A stretch of DNA of 58,952 bases. It comes from Bacteroidota bacterium (lineage in GTDB: Bacteria; Bacteroidota; Bacteroidia; Bacteroidales; JACABE01). Of this stretch, positions 1 to 6,736 are shown piece by piece. Every line of letters begins with the position of its first letter. The stretch's first letter is position 1. The notes beneath the pieces were generated by a model that was not told the DNA's origin, made no database searches, and saw only the letters and a list, made by a program, of their open reading frames with translations. The stretch is taken from NCBI GenBank assembly GCA_013377005.1, contig JACABE010000009.1, positions 47,253 to 106,204 on the forward strand. Reading direction: 5' to 3'. The position numbers and the translations under genes were made by a program.

Positions 1-60
1 TAAAATCTGTGTTAATCCGCGTTTACGGAACGTATCCGGCATATCCGCGTTCCAAATTTT
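1..60. repeat. Fragment of an interspersed intergenic repeat
   Basis: The stretch contains imperfect repeats of a TCTGTGTTAA / TCCGCGTTTA type decamer. Similar runs are common between genes in many Bacteroidota. No coding frame is evident. It lies at the window edge, so its full extent is unknown. Confidence 0.35.
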
Positions 61-127
61 AACTTTCTTAGTGTTTTGCAACATTTTTTTAATAACTGAA
101 TATAAATGCACAAAAAAATATGAATAG

Positions 128-463
128 ATGAAAAAACATAATATAAAACACAATACAGCGCCTACAGAAGAACCATCAATGGGATTGTGTCTGGTTTCAA
201 ATTTAATTACCCTGGAAGGTAAAAAAGTGGGTTATATGTACCGCGAAGAAATTGAAGAAGATTCAGAGAATGATAGCGGCTGGCGGTTTTTGGCAGGCAC
301 CGAAACCGAAGATTATGTTGAAGACGAAAAAAACAGCAAGGTTTTTGAAGTAGAAACCATTGCCGATTTCGACCCGGCTATTTTAGCTTATCTGCATCTA
401 CCCGAAGGTAGCGAGTTAGAAAGAATAGAAGGAAGCGATACGTTTAGAATGGTGGAAGAATAA
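128..463 (+). CDS. DUF2185 (Imm33-like) domain protein
   Basis: Small cytoplasmic protein of 111 residues with no signal peptide. Residues about 20-95 carry the DUF2185 pattern: LVSN, then VGYMYREE (about 35-42), then DSGWRFLAGTE (about 49-59), then a PA(I)LAYLHLPEGSELER segment. DUF2185 proteins are often annotated as Imm33-like immunity proteins in polymorphic toxin loci, but no toxin is adjacent here, so the role is open. The protein is acidic (runs such as EEIEEDSEND). The gene stands alone; a weak terminator-like hairpin follows at about 578-619. The family call is good and the function unknown. Confidence 0.7.
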   Translation: MKKHNIKHNTAPTEEPSMGLCLVSNLITLEGKKVGYMYREEIEEDSENDSGWRFLAGTETEDYVEDEKNSKVFEVETIADFDPAILAYLHLPEGSELERIEGSDTFRMVEE

Positions 464-577
464 AGTAAATAGTTTTAAAAAAAAATTGATTTGAAATAAT
501 TTTTATTACTTTTACACCTTCATTAATTAACAACCTCTTAATAAACAATGATAACTTAAAACTCTATATAAAATCAT

Positions 578-619
578 AAAAAGGCGTTAAACTTTGCAGT
601 TAAGTTCCCACGCTTTTTT
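578..619 (+). terminator. Possible weak terminator after the DUF2185 gene
   Basis: AAAAAGGCGT at 578-587 can pair with ACGCTTTTTT at 610-619, with one bulged G and a long loop. The stem is short and the loop long, so this is tentative. The rest of 464-754 holds AT-rich sequence and the leader element described separately. Confidence 0.3.
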
Positions 620-675
620 ATTTATGCCAAATCTATTATTAAATTGCCTTTGAGAACTGGGAAAACTATATAAAA

Positions 676-736
676 AGTGGAATCCAGAAACCACTCTAAA
701 AAACGGGGCGTTACTGAAAAGCCAAACGAGTAGGGA
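676..736 (+). promoter_or_regulatory. Conserved leader element, copy 1 (candidate structured RNA)
   Basis: Hairpin AGTGG / CCACT encloses the loop AATCCAGAAA. It is followed by AACGG, a second small stem GGC / GCC around GTTACTGAAAA, and the tail ACGAGTAGGG, ending about 18 bases before the ATG at 755. The same order of elements recurs before the next gene at 1632-1690, and both stems show compensating changes. I do not recognise a named riboswitch class. It resembles a 5' UTR regulatory RNA. Confidence 0.5.
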
Positions 737-754
737 AACTTAAAAAAATAGATT

Positions 755-1615
755 ATGAGAAATTTAAAGAAAACATTATTTTGTATTGCTTTTTTCTTTG
801 CATTTATTTATGCAAATGCACAGCAATATGACACACTTTATAATAAAACAATAATCTCTCTTACCAAAATGGGCTTACCGGCTCAAACAATAATCAGTAA
901 AATAAATACAAGCATAACTTCATTTGATGTTAGCATTAATGCTTTAATGGATTTACAATCGAATGGTGTTAATGGTGAGGTAATTAATGTAATGATAAAA
1001 AGAAACGACAATGCAAATACCAAAGCAGTAATTAATGTAAATAGTAAAAATCCTAACGAAATGCATCGACCCGGAATATATTATTTCGATCAAAATGATA
1101 AAGAAAATCCTTTAAAAAGAGTGGATGCAACCGTTACTTCAACAAGTAAATCAGGAGGATTTGGAGTAGCTCTTGCTCAGGCATACACTAATGGTATAGC
1201 AAATGATAATCTGGTTTCAGCTATATCTGGATCCAATAGTCATTTACAGGTTAAAGAAACAAATCTTACTTTTTATTTCTATTTTGAAAACAATGCTAAT
1301 CCAAATACAGATAGTTGGTTTTTTGCGCAAGCGACTTCACCCAATGAATTTATTTGTGTAAAGCTTAAAGAGAAAAGAAACAGAAGGGAAATGGAAGTTG
1401 GAAGTGCCAATGCTTATGGTAGTACATCCGGAATACCTGATAAAAAAAAGATGCCGTTTGAATATGAACAAGTGGCAGAGGGGATTTATAAAGTAAGTTT
1501 TAAAAACCCACTTAAGGATGGAGAATACTGTTTTCTCTATGCAAGTGCCACTCCTACTCGCTATTCGAACAACAAGGTTTTTGATTTTGGTATTTTAAAA
1601 AAGGATAACGACTAA
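755..1615 (+). CDS. Secreted protein of unknown function
   Basis: A 286-residue protein with a clear signal peptide: basic MRNLKK, a hydrophobic core, and a probable cut near NAQ (about residue 22). Residues about 30-85 form a helical segment (TKMGLPAQTIISKINTS, then FDVSINALMDLQ and VINVM). This pattern occurs at the N-terminus of many exported Bacteroidota proteins; the rest looks beta-rich. It has no recognised catalytic motif and no lipobox. The gene is preceded by the structured leader at 676-736, and a sister leader precedes the next gene, suggesting shared control. Location is probably periplasm or envelope; the function is unknown. Confidence 0.6.
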   Translation: MRNLKKTLFCIAFFFAFIYANAQQYDTLYNKTIISLTKMGLPAQTIISKINTSITSFDVSINALMDLQSNGVNGEVINVMIKRNDNANTKAVINVNSKNPNEMHRPGIYYFDQNDKENPLKRVDATVTSTSKSGGFGVALAQAYTNGIANDNLVSAISGSNSHLQVKETNLTFYFYFENNANPNTDSWFFAQATSPNEFICVKLKEKRNRREMEVGSANAYGSTSGIPDKKKMPFEYEQVAEGIYKVSFKNPLKDGEYCFLYASATPTRYSNNKVFDFGILKKDND

Positions 1616-1631
1616 TATATTTCAAAAAAAC

Positions 1632-1690
1632 ATGGAGTCCAGAAACCATTTATAAAACGGGGTGTTAATGAAAAGCCTTACGAGTAGGAA
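1632..1690 (+). promoter_or_regulatory. Conserved leader element, copy 2 (candidate structured RNA)
   Basis: ATGG / CCAT hairpin around AGTCCAGAAA, then AAAACGG, GGT / GCC around GTTAATGAAAA, and tail ACGAGTAGGA. The ATG of the barrel gene follows at 1708. Relative to copy 1 the first stem changes GTGG/CCAC to ATGG/CCAT and the second changes GGC/GCC to GGT/GCC. Both changes keep pairing, while the loops stay the same. Confidence 0.5.
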
Positions 1691-1707
1691 AATTAAAACA
1701 AATCAAA

Positions 1708-2508
1708 ATGAAAAAAAAAATATTTTTTATTCTATTATTAGCTCTCGGAGCTGGTAACATTTATGCACAAAAAGATTTGAGTTTAGAAATTATTGCTCAA
1801 CCTGGTATATCAATGGGAGGAGATTATTATGCATTTAATAATATTGCCATGGATAAGGCATTAACTTTAAACGTGAAGTTTGGAGCAAATCTGCGCTTAA
1901 ATTTAAATAAATATATAGCTATTAGCATTGGATTGCTATATGATCAAATGGGGCAGAAATACTCTGATTTAACTCATTCAGATGATTTTTACACATATAC
2001 TGAAGGGAAAAGCGTATCTCTTAATTATTTAAAAATACCAATGCTATTTAACTACACTTTAAATCCTGAAGAACAAATAACATTTGTTTTTTCCGCAGGT
2101 TTTTATTTAGGATTTCTTATAAGTTATAATGATATATATAAAATTTTTGATGGAAATGAATATTTTACCGCTACTGCAAGTGGCTCTTCTTACACATCAG
2201 ATAATAATAATAATAATATAAGTTCTTCTTTTATGAATGGTAATCCATACAATTCAACTGATTTTGGTGGAATATTAGCTGCAGGAATACAATGTAAAGT
2301 ATCTGAAAAAATATCTTTGCCAATAATGCTCAATTATAATATTGGATTTAGTAGTGATATTAAAAATGTAGCATCAACATATAACGATAAATATGGTGCT
2401 GGATATCGATTAAAATTGTTTTGGGGTGATGCAAAAGATCCAAATTCAACCTCAGCTTTTCACAATTCTTCATTAGGGTTAATAATAGGGCTTAAAATTA
2501 ATTTATAA
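1708..2508 (+). CDS. Outer membrane beta-barrel protein (PorT/OMP_b-brl type), copy 1
   Basis: A 266-residue protein with a signal peptide (MKKKIFFILLLALGAGN, cut near YAQ). Its series of alternating short strands is typical of small eight-stranded Bacteroidota barrels annotated as porin family/PorT-like: 'PGISMGG' near the mature start, 'LKIPMLFNYTL', 'DFGGILAAGIQ', and a final strand 'LGLIIGLKINL' ending in a hydrophobic residue. It is closely related along its length to the next gene (2648-3430), so the pair is a tandem duplication. This copy carries the structured leader; the other does not. The substrate or role is unknown. Confidence 0.75.
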   Translation: MKKKIFFILLLALGAGNIYAQKDLSLEIIAQPGISMGGDYYAFNNIAMDKALTLNVKFGANLRLNLNKYIAISIGLLYDQMGQKYSDLTHSDDFYTYTEGKSVSLNYLKIPMLFNYTLNPEEQITFVFSAGFYLGFLISYNDIYKIFDGNEYFTATASGSSYTSDNNNNNISSSFMNGNPYNSTDFGGILAAGIQCKVSEKISLPIMLNYNIGFSSDIKNVASTYNDKYGAGYRLKLFWGDAKDPNSTSAFHNSSLGLIIGLKINL

Positions 2509-2517
2509 ATTAAAGAG

Positions 2518-2547
2518 AAGGCATTGTAAAGAGATTTGCAATGCCTT
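2518..2547 (+). terminator. Intrinsic terminator after barrel copy 1
   Basis: AAGGCATTG (2518-2526) pairs with CAATGCCTT (2539-2547), followed by a T-rich run. Confidence 0.7.
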
Positions 2548-2614
2548 TTCTTATTGTAGCATATATAATTATTTTCACCAACATTACCTTCATTAGTTTA
2601 TCTATAAAATATTT

Positions 2615-2622
2615 ATTTTTGT
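2615..2622 (+). promoter_or_regulatory. -7 box TATTTTTG before barrel copy 2
   Basis: It matches the Bacteroidota -7 consensus TAnnTTTG, 25 bases before the GTG start. A closely similar block (AATATTTATTTTTGTT, TATAAATTT, AAACAAA) recurs at about 3700-3737 before the next gene, indicating a duplicated promoter region. No clear -33 TTG was found. Confidence 0.45.
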
Positions 2623-2647
2623 TCTATAAATTTAAACAAAAACAAAC

Positions 2648-3430
2648 GTGAAAAAAAATATTATTTTTATTTTATTATTAGCTTTAGGAGTTGATAATAT
2701 ATATGCACAAAAAGGCTTTAGTATAGAATACTTCGGTCAACCTGGTATTTCAATGGGAGGAGAGTATTATGCTCATACTATAGACATTTCAATAAAAAAA
2801 ACGTTTACTTTTAATATGAAATATGGTGTCTTATTAGGTTATAATTTTAATAATAATTTGGGGGTAAGTGCAGGAATTCATTTAGATCATCTTGGTCAAA
2901 ATTACGATGACTTAGCAAATTCGGATAATGGTTATATATATACTGAAGGAAAAAGTATATCTCTTACTTATTTTAAAATACCATTTCTTATTAATTACAC
3001 TGTAAATCCAAAAAAACAGATATCCTTTACTTTTTCAACAGGTATTTATTTTGGATTTCTTTATAGTTATGAAGATAAATATAAATATTCTAGTGGATCT
3101 GGATTTGATTATACAACTGCTAATGGCTCTTCTTTTACATCAGATTATAATAACATAAGCACTTCTTTTGTAAATGGCAATCCTTATAATACAACTGATT
3201 TTGGTGGAATATTAGCTGCCGGAATACAATTTAATTTATCTGAAAACATTTCTATTCCTATTATGCTCAATTATAATATCGGATTTAGTGATATTAAAAA
3301 TGAAGCATCACAGTATACATATATAAATTCTACAAAATTATATTGGGGCAATGGTAAGGATCAAAATTCAACCTTAGCTTTTCATAATTCTTCATTTGGG
3401 CTAAAAATAGGGTTCAAAATCAATTTATAA
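2648..3430 (+). CDS. Outer membrane beta-barrel protein, copy 2 (GTG start)
   Basis: A 260-residue paralogue of the preceding barrel. Shared segments include 'PGISMGG', 'GGILAAGIQ', 'IPIMLNYNIGFS' and the C-terminal 'GLKIGFKINL'. The start is GTG at 2648: it gives a signal peptide matching that of copy 1 (IFILLLALGVDNIYAQ), and no in-frame ATG precedes it. Differences cluster in presumed surface loops (about residues 80-100 and 140-175), as expected for barrel paralogues. It lacks the leader element of copy 1 but has its own promoter. The role is unknown. Confidence 0.72.
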   Translation: MKKNIIFILLLALGVDNIYAQKGFSIEYFGQPGISMGGEYYAHTIDISIKKTFTFNMKYGVLLGYNFNNNLGVSAGIHLDHLGQNYDDLANSDNGYIYTEGKSISLTYFKIPFLINYTVNPKKQISFTFSTGIYFGFLYSYEDKYKYSSGSGFDYTTANGSSFTSDYNNISTSFVNGNPYNTTDFGGILAAGIQFNLSENISIPIMLNYNIGFSDIKNEASQYTYINSTKLYWGNGKDQNSTLAFHNSSFGLKIGFKINL

Positions 3431-3669
3431 AATATATAATTATTTTCATCAACAATGCCTCTGTCGTCGTTAACATACGTTTATCGATAACAACATTGAT
3501 AATATTATCAATTACAATACCAATGTTGTTAACAACATTGGTATTGTTGTTAGCAACAATGGCGAAGTTATTACGAACATTGCCTATGTTATCAGTAACA
3601 ATGCCATTGTTATTACCAACAGCCGTATTTTTCATAAAAATGAATAAAAAAACAGCAAAATATATAATT
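3429..3669. repeat. 21-bp tandem repeat array A, in a duplicated intergenic block
   Basis: From about 3480 to 3626 at least seven consecutive units of exactly 21 bp can be laid out, with consensus near ATGTTATTANCAACATTGCCA. Single units are near-palindromic, for example ATGTTGTTAACAACAT. The 13-mer AAAATATATAATT occurs on both sides (3429-3441 and 3657-3669). The homologous gap after barrel copy 1 (about 2562-2647) lacks the array. Frames are open on both strands only because 21 is seven codons; I do not call a gene. Confidence 0.75.
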
Positions 3670-3706
3670 TTTTTTATTGCATTTAGTAGATTATTTAAAA
3701 AATATT

Positions 3707-3714
3707 TATTTTTG
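3707..3714 (+). promoter_or_regulatory. -7 box TATTTTTG before the 124-residue gene
   Basis: TAnnTTTG-type -7 box lying 28 bases before the ATG at 3742, within a block homologous to the promoter of barrel copy 2. It therefore appears to be a duplicated promoter driving an unrelated gene. Confidence 0.4.
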
Positions 3715-3741
3715 TTGTATAAATTTTAAACAAACAATAAA

Positions 3742-4116
3742 ATGAAAAAACCTATCAACAGCGTAAGGATAGAAGTTCCACGCAATCCTAAAGAAAAAAT
3801 AGAATTATCACGCAGAATTTTTGATGCCAATAAAGCACTGGGCAATGCTTCTCCCTTGACATCTATAGATTGGACATCGCAAGATGCTAATATTACAAAA
3901 GCAGGAGCACTTAATAAAAAAGCTGAAGATCTTACGCGTGAAATAGAAAAAATTTACGAAGACAGAGATGCTTTGTTGGTTGTAATAGACGATATGGTAA
4001 AACAAAGCCGCGATATTTTAAAAGGAGTTTACAGGAAAGAACCTTTTAAATTGGGCGAATTTGGATTTAATGTAAACAGTACACCTCAAAAACCTAAAAA
4101 AGCAGGAACTGTTTAA
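3742..4116 (+). CDS. Conserved Bacteroidota protein of unknown function
   Basis: A 124-residue soluble protein without a signal peptide. It looks helical: 'RNPKEKIELSRRIFDAN' (about 14-30), then a long helix or coiled coil 'NKKAEDLTREIEKIYEDRD' (about 57-76), then 'VKQSRDILKGVYRKEPFKLG' (about 84-103). It ends in 'GEFGFNVNSTPQKPKK'. I recall this ending (LGxWGFxVDDSPKxKK-like) from a family of uncharacterised Bacteroidota proteins, but no function is known to me. It sits alone downstream of array A with a duplicated promoter, and is followed by the inverted repeat pair at 4135-4200. Confidence 0.6.
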   Translation: MKKPINSVRIEVPRNPKEKIELSRRIFDANKALGNASPLTSIDWTSQDANITKAGALNKKAEDLTREIEKIYEDRDALLVVIDDMVKQSRDILKGVYRKEPFKLGEFGFNVNSTPQKPKKAGTV

Positions 4117-4134
4117 AAAAAGCTAATCTCTGCA

Positions 4135-4200
4135 AGTCATCAGTTGACTCAATGAAAGACAGTTTATATTCAGAAAAAGATTTTGAGTCATCTGATGACT
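4135..4200. repeat. 18-bp inverted repeat pair between convergent genes
   Basis: AGTCATCAGTTGACTCAA (4135-4152) and TTGAGTCATCTGATGACT (4183-4200) are inverted copies matching at 17 of 18 positions, 30 bp apart. Each arm is itself palindromic (AGTCATC-T-GATGACT is perfect). No U-run follows on either strand, so a simple terminator is unlikely. A tiny frame (22 codons) covers the loop and right arm; I do not call it. Confidence 0.65.
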
Positions 4201-4226
4201 ACCTTATTTCAAAAATTTAGCACATC

Positions 4227-5252
4227 TTATTCAAACAATTCCTTTTGCTTATTGATTTTTATTCTGCCCAGGTGCTTATATGCCATTTCGGTAACTTCCC
4301 TGCCACGGGGAGTACGCATCATATAGCCTTCCATAATTAAAAATGGTTCATACACTTCCTCTATGGTACCTGCATCCTCTCCACAAGCTGTTGCAATGGT
4401 AGTTAAACCAACAGGTCCTCCTTTAAATTTATCAATAATGGTGGATAAAATCCGGTTATCCATTTCATCCAAACCATTTTTATCAACATTCAACGCATTC
4501 AATGCATATTGTACGATGGGTAAATCGATATTCCCGTTTCCTTTGATCTGAGCAAAATCTCTTACACGACGCAGCAACAAATTGGCAATACGAGGCGTTC
4601 CACGACTACGGCGGGCAATTTCGCCGGCAGCTTCTTTAACAATGCCAATTTTAAGGATATCAGCCGAACGAGTGATGATTTTTTCTAAAATAATAGCATC
4701 GTAATACGATAAACGGGAGTTAATCCCAAAACGCGAACGCAAAGGTGCTGTTAAAAGACCAGAACGTGTAGTTGCCCCAATTAACGTAAACGGGTTTAAG
4801 GCAATTTGTACACTTCTTGCATTAGGACCCGATTCTATCATGATGTCAATCTTATAATCTTCCATAGCCGAATACAAATATTCCTCCACTACAGGTGATA
4901 AGCGATGAATTTCATCGATAAAAAGCACATCATTTTCTTCAAGGTTAGTAAGCAAACCTGCCAATTCGCCCGGTTTATCAAGCACCGGACCCGAAGTAAT
5001 TTTAATATTTACATTCAGTTCGTTGGCGATAATATAAGAAAGTGTGGTTTTGCCCAATCCGGGAGGACCGTGCAGTAACACATGATCAAGCGCTTCGCCA
5101 CGAAGTTTTGCAGCTTCTACAAATATCTTTAAATTTTCTACCACCTGAAATTGTCCGGCAAAACTATCGAAAAACGAAGGTCGAAGGGCTCTTTCATATT
5201 CTTTTTCAGCCGAATTGAGTTGTTCTCCGCTGGCATCTAAATTTTCATTCAT
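4227..5252 (-). CDS. ruvB: Holliday junction branch migration helicase RuvB
   Basis: AAA+ motor that, with RuvA and RuvC, drives branch migration of Holliday junctions in recombinational repair. Visible parts: Walker [10 protein letters not shown] (about residue 62-70), Walker [10 protein letters not shown] (about 110-118), sensor-1 region LIGATTRSG, arginine-finger region APLRSRFG, and a C-terminal winged helix ([17 protein letters not shown]). The ATG at 5252 (341 residues) fits the family; an upstream TTG at 5264 would add only MLIF. ruvA and ruvC are not adjacent, which is usual in this phylum. The gene is convergent with the 124-residue gene. Confidence 0.95.
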   Translation of the reverse strand: MNENLDASGEQLNSAEKEYERALRPSFFDSFAGQFQVVENLKIFVEAAKLRGEALDHVLLHGPPGLGKTTLSYIIANELNVNIKITSGPVLDKPGELAGLLTNLEENDVLFIDEIHRLSPVVEEYLYSAMEDYKIDIMIESGPNARSVQIALNPFTLIGATTRSGLLTAPLRSRFGINSRLSYYDAIILEKIITRSADILKIGIVKEAAGEIARRSRGTPRIANLLLRRVRDFAQIKGNGNIDLPIVQYALNALNVDKNGLDEMDNRILSTIIDKFKGGPVGLTTIATACGEDAGTIEEVYEPFLIMEGYMMRTPRGREVTEMAYKHLGRIKINKQKELFE

Positions 5253-5369
5253 AAAAATTAACAATAAATAACGTCATGTGAAACATTTTTGTAAAAAATA
5301 ACGTACACTATGATTAAATAATATATAATTTAGCTAAATTAAATAAATAATCAATTAAAACGGAAAGTT

Positions 5370-6212
5370 ATGAAAGAAATAATTGTAGCTATTGATTTTT
5401 CAAAAGGATCTTTATACGCTTTAGAGCTTGCTATTGATATTGCTAACAAAACCAGTGCCAACATTATGATGGTGTGGGTTGACAGCGAAACAGATACTGA
5501 CACAGAACTTTCAATCGGCAGCGAATTGAGAAACGATGCAAAGGTACACATCGAAAAGATTCAAAAGGATTATCAACCGAAATTAGTGAATAGCACACTA
5601 AGCTATAAACTCCGAAAAGGAAGAGTTTACAGCGAAATCGCTAATCAGGCAAAATATAATGACGCTGATTTAATTATTGCAGGAACACACGGAGCTTCAG
5701 GTTTTGAAAAAATGTGGATGGGTAGCAATGCTTTTAGAATTGTTACTTATGCGCCTTGTCCTGTAATTACTATCAGATATGGTTTTAATTTCAACAAGAA
5801 ACTGGAAAAAATTATTCTTCCGGTTGATAGTTCTTCCGATACTCGCCAAAAAGTTCCGTTTGCTTGCAGAATGGCAAAATATTTTGATGCAGAGATTCAT
5901 ATTTTAGGACTTTACACTACAACTTTAAAAGCTATCAGACGAAAAGTTGATACTTACGTAGAACAAGTTGAAAAATATATGGATGAAAACAATGTTAAAC
6001 ATCTAACTAATTTTTTGGAAGCCGATAATACAACTACAACTACCATTGAGTATTCACAACAAATAAATGCTGACTTGATTGTTATAATGACAGAACAAGA
6101 AAAAACAGCAGCAAATTTCTGGTTAGGACCTTATGCACAACAAATGGTAAATAATAGTCCTGTTCCTGTGCTTAGTATTCAGCCTGTTGAAATTAATAAT
6201 GCTGCAAGGTAA
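5370..6212 (+). CDS. Universal stress protein, two UspA domains
   Basis: A 280-residue cytoplasmic protein with tandem UspA folds (about 1-140 and 145-275). Domain 1 opens with 'EIIVAIDFSKGSLYALELA' and has 'ADLIIAGTHGASGFEKMWMGS', the G-2x-G-9x-G nucleotide-binding type, followed by 'VTYAPCPVITI'. Domain 2 has 'IILPVDSSSDTRQKV' and a weaker loop ('DLIVIMTEQ', 'MVNNSPVPVLSI'), so only domain 1 looks able to bind ATP. Such tandem proteins respond to stress or stasis. The SPOR protein follows 12 bp downstream and may be co-transcribed. Confidence 0.9.
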   Translation: MKEIIVAIDFSKGSLYALELAIDIANKTSANIMMVWVDSETDTDTELSIGSELRNDAKVHIEKIQKDYQPKLVNSTLSYKLRKGRVYSEIANQAKYNDADLIIAGTHGASGFEKMWMGSNAFRIVTYAPCPVITIRYGFNFNKKLEKIILPVDSSSDTRQKVPFACRMAKYFDAEIHILGLYTTTLKAIRRKVDTYVEQVEKYMDENNVKHLTNFLEADNTTTTTIEYSQQINADLIVIMTEQEKTAANFWLGPYAQQMVNNSPVPVLSIQPVEINNAAR

Positions 6213-6224
6213 TTAATAACTTTC

Positions 6225-6638
6225 ATGAAAAACTTTTATATTTTAATGATAATGATGGCGTTTGCCATTACAGTAAATGCCCAAAAACAAAATGTGGGCA
6301 AAATAGATACAATTCAAGATGAAAAAATCAGAGAATTGCTTAACAAACATATAAAAGTTAATGAAATAGCAAATACAATACCAGGTTTTAGAATTAATAT
6401 TTTCTTTCAATCAGGTAATAATTCAAAAACAGGCGCTATGCAATGCAAAGCTACATTCACTGCAAAATTCCCTGATATTGAATGCTATGTAGTTTACGAA
6501 GAACCAAATTTTAAAGTTAAAGTTGGTGATTTTAGAACAAGAATGGAAGCAAGAGGATTTGTGCAGCAAATAAAAATGGATTTTCCTGATGCTTTTGTTA
6601 TTAAAGATCAGATTAACTTTCCAAAAATTACTGAATAA
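6225..6638 (+). CDS. Secreted SPOR-domain protein
   Basis: A 137-residue exported protein with signal peptide MKNFYILMIMMAFAITVNA. From about residue 58 it shows the SPOR pattern: 'GFRINIFFQSGNNSKTGA', a helix, 'YEEPNFKVKVGDFRTRMEA' and a last helix with 'FPDAFVIKDQI'. SPOR domains bind peptidoglycan glycans lacking stem peptides, often at division sites. The protein consists of little more than the domain, a common format in Bacteroidota. It is probably periplasmic. A strong bidirectional terminator follows. Confidence 0.85.
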   Translation: MKNFYILMIMMAFAITVNAQKQNVGKIDTIQDEKIRELLNKHIKVNEIANTIPGFRINIFFQSGNNSKTGAMQCKATFTAKFPDIECYVVYEEPNFKVKVGDFRTRMEARGFVQQIKMDFPDAFVIKDQINFPKITE

Positions 6639-6676
6639 ATATATTACAATAGCAAATTTGGTTGTTGTAATTACTA

Positions 6677-6716
6677 AAAAAGAGAGGCTGTCATTAAATT
6701 GACAGCCTCTCTTTTT
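6677..6716. terminator. Bidirectional intrinsic terminator
   Basis: A perfect 17-bp stem runs from AAAAAGAGAGGCTGTCA (6677-6693) to TGACAGCCTCTCTTTTT (6700-6716), with a six-base loop. A and T tracts on both sides let it end both the SPOR gene and the convergent mutase gene. Confidence 0.92.
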
Positions 6717-6736
6717 AATTATATCAATGCAATCTT

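Noticed and set aside
676-736. Leader element as a c-di-GMP-I riboswitch
   Set aside because: It has AAACC, AAAGCC and GTAGG in the right order, but is much too short and its own stems conflict with that fold. Kept as an unassigned structured element.
3420-3729. Overlapping frames on both strands (71 and 77 codons)
   Set aside because: They are produced by the 21-bp array, whose period is a multiple of three; no start signal, domain or signal peptide supports them.
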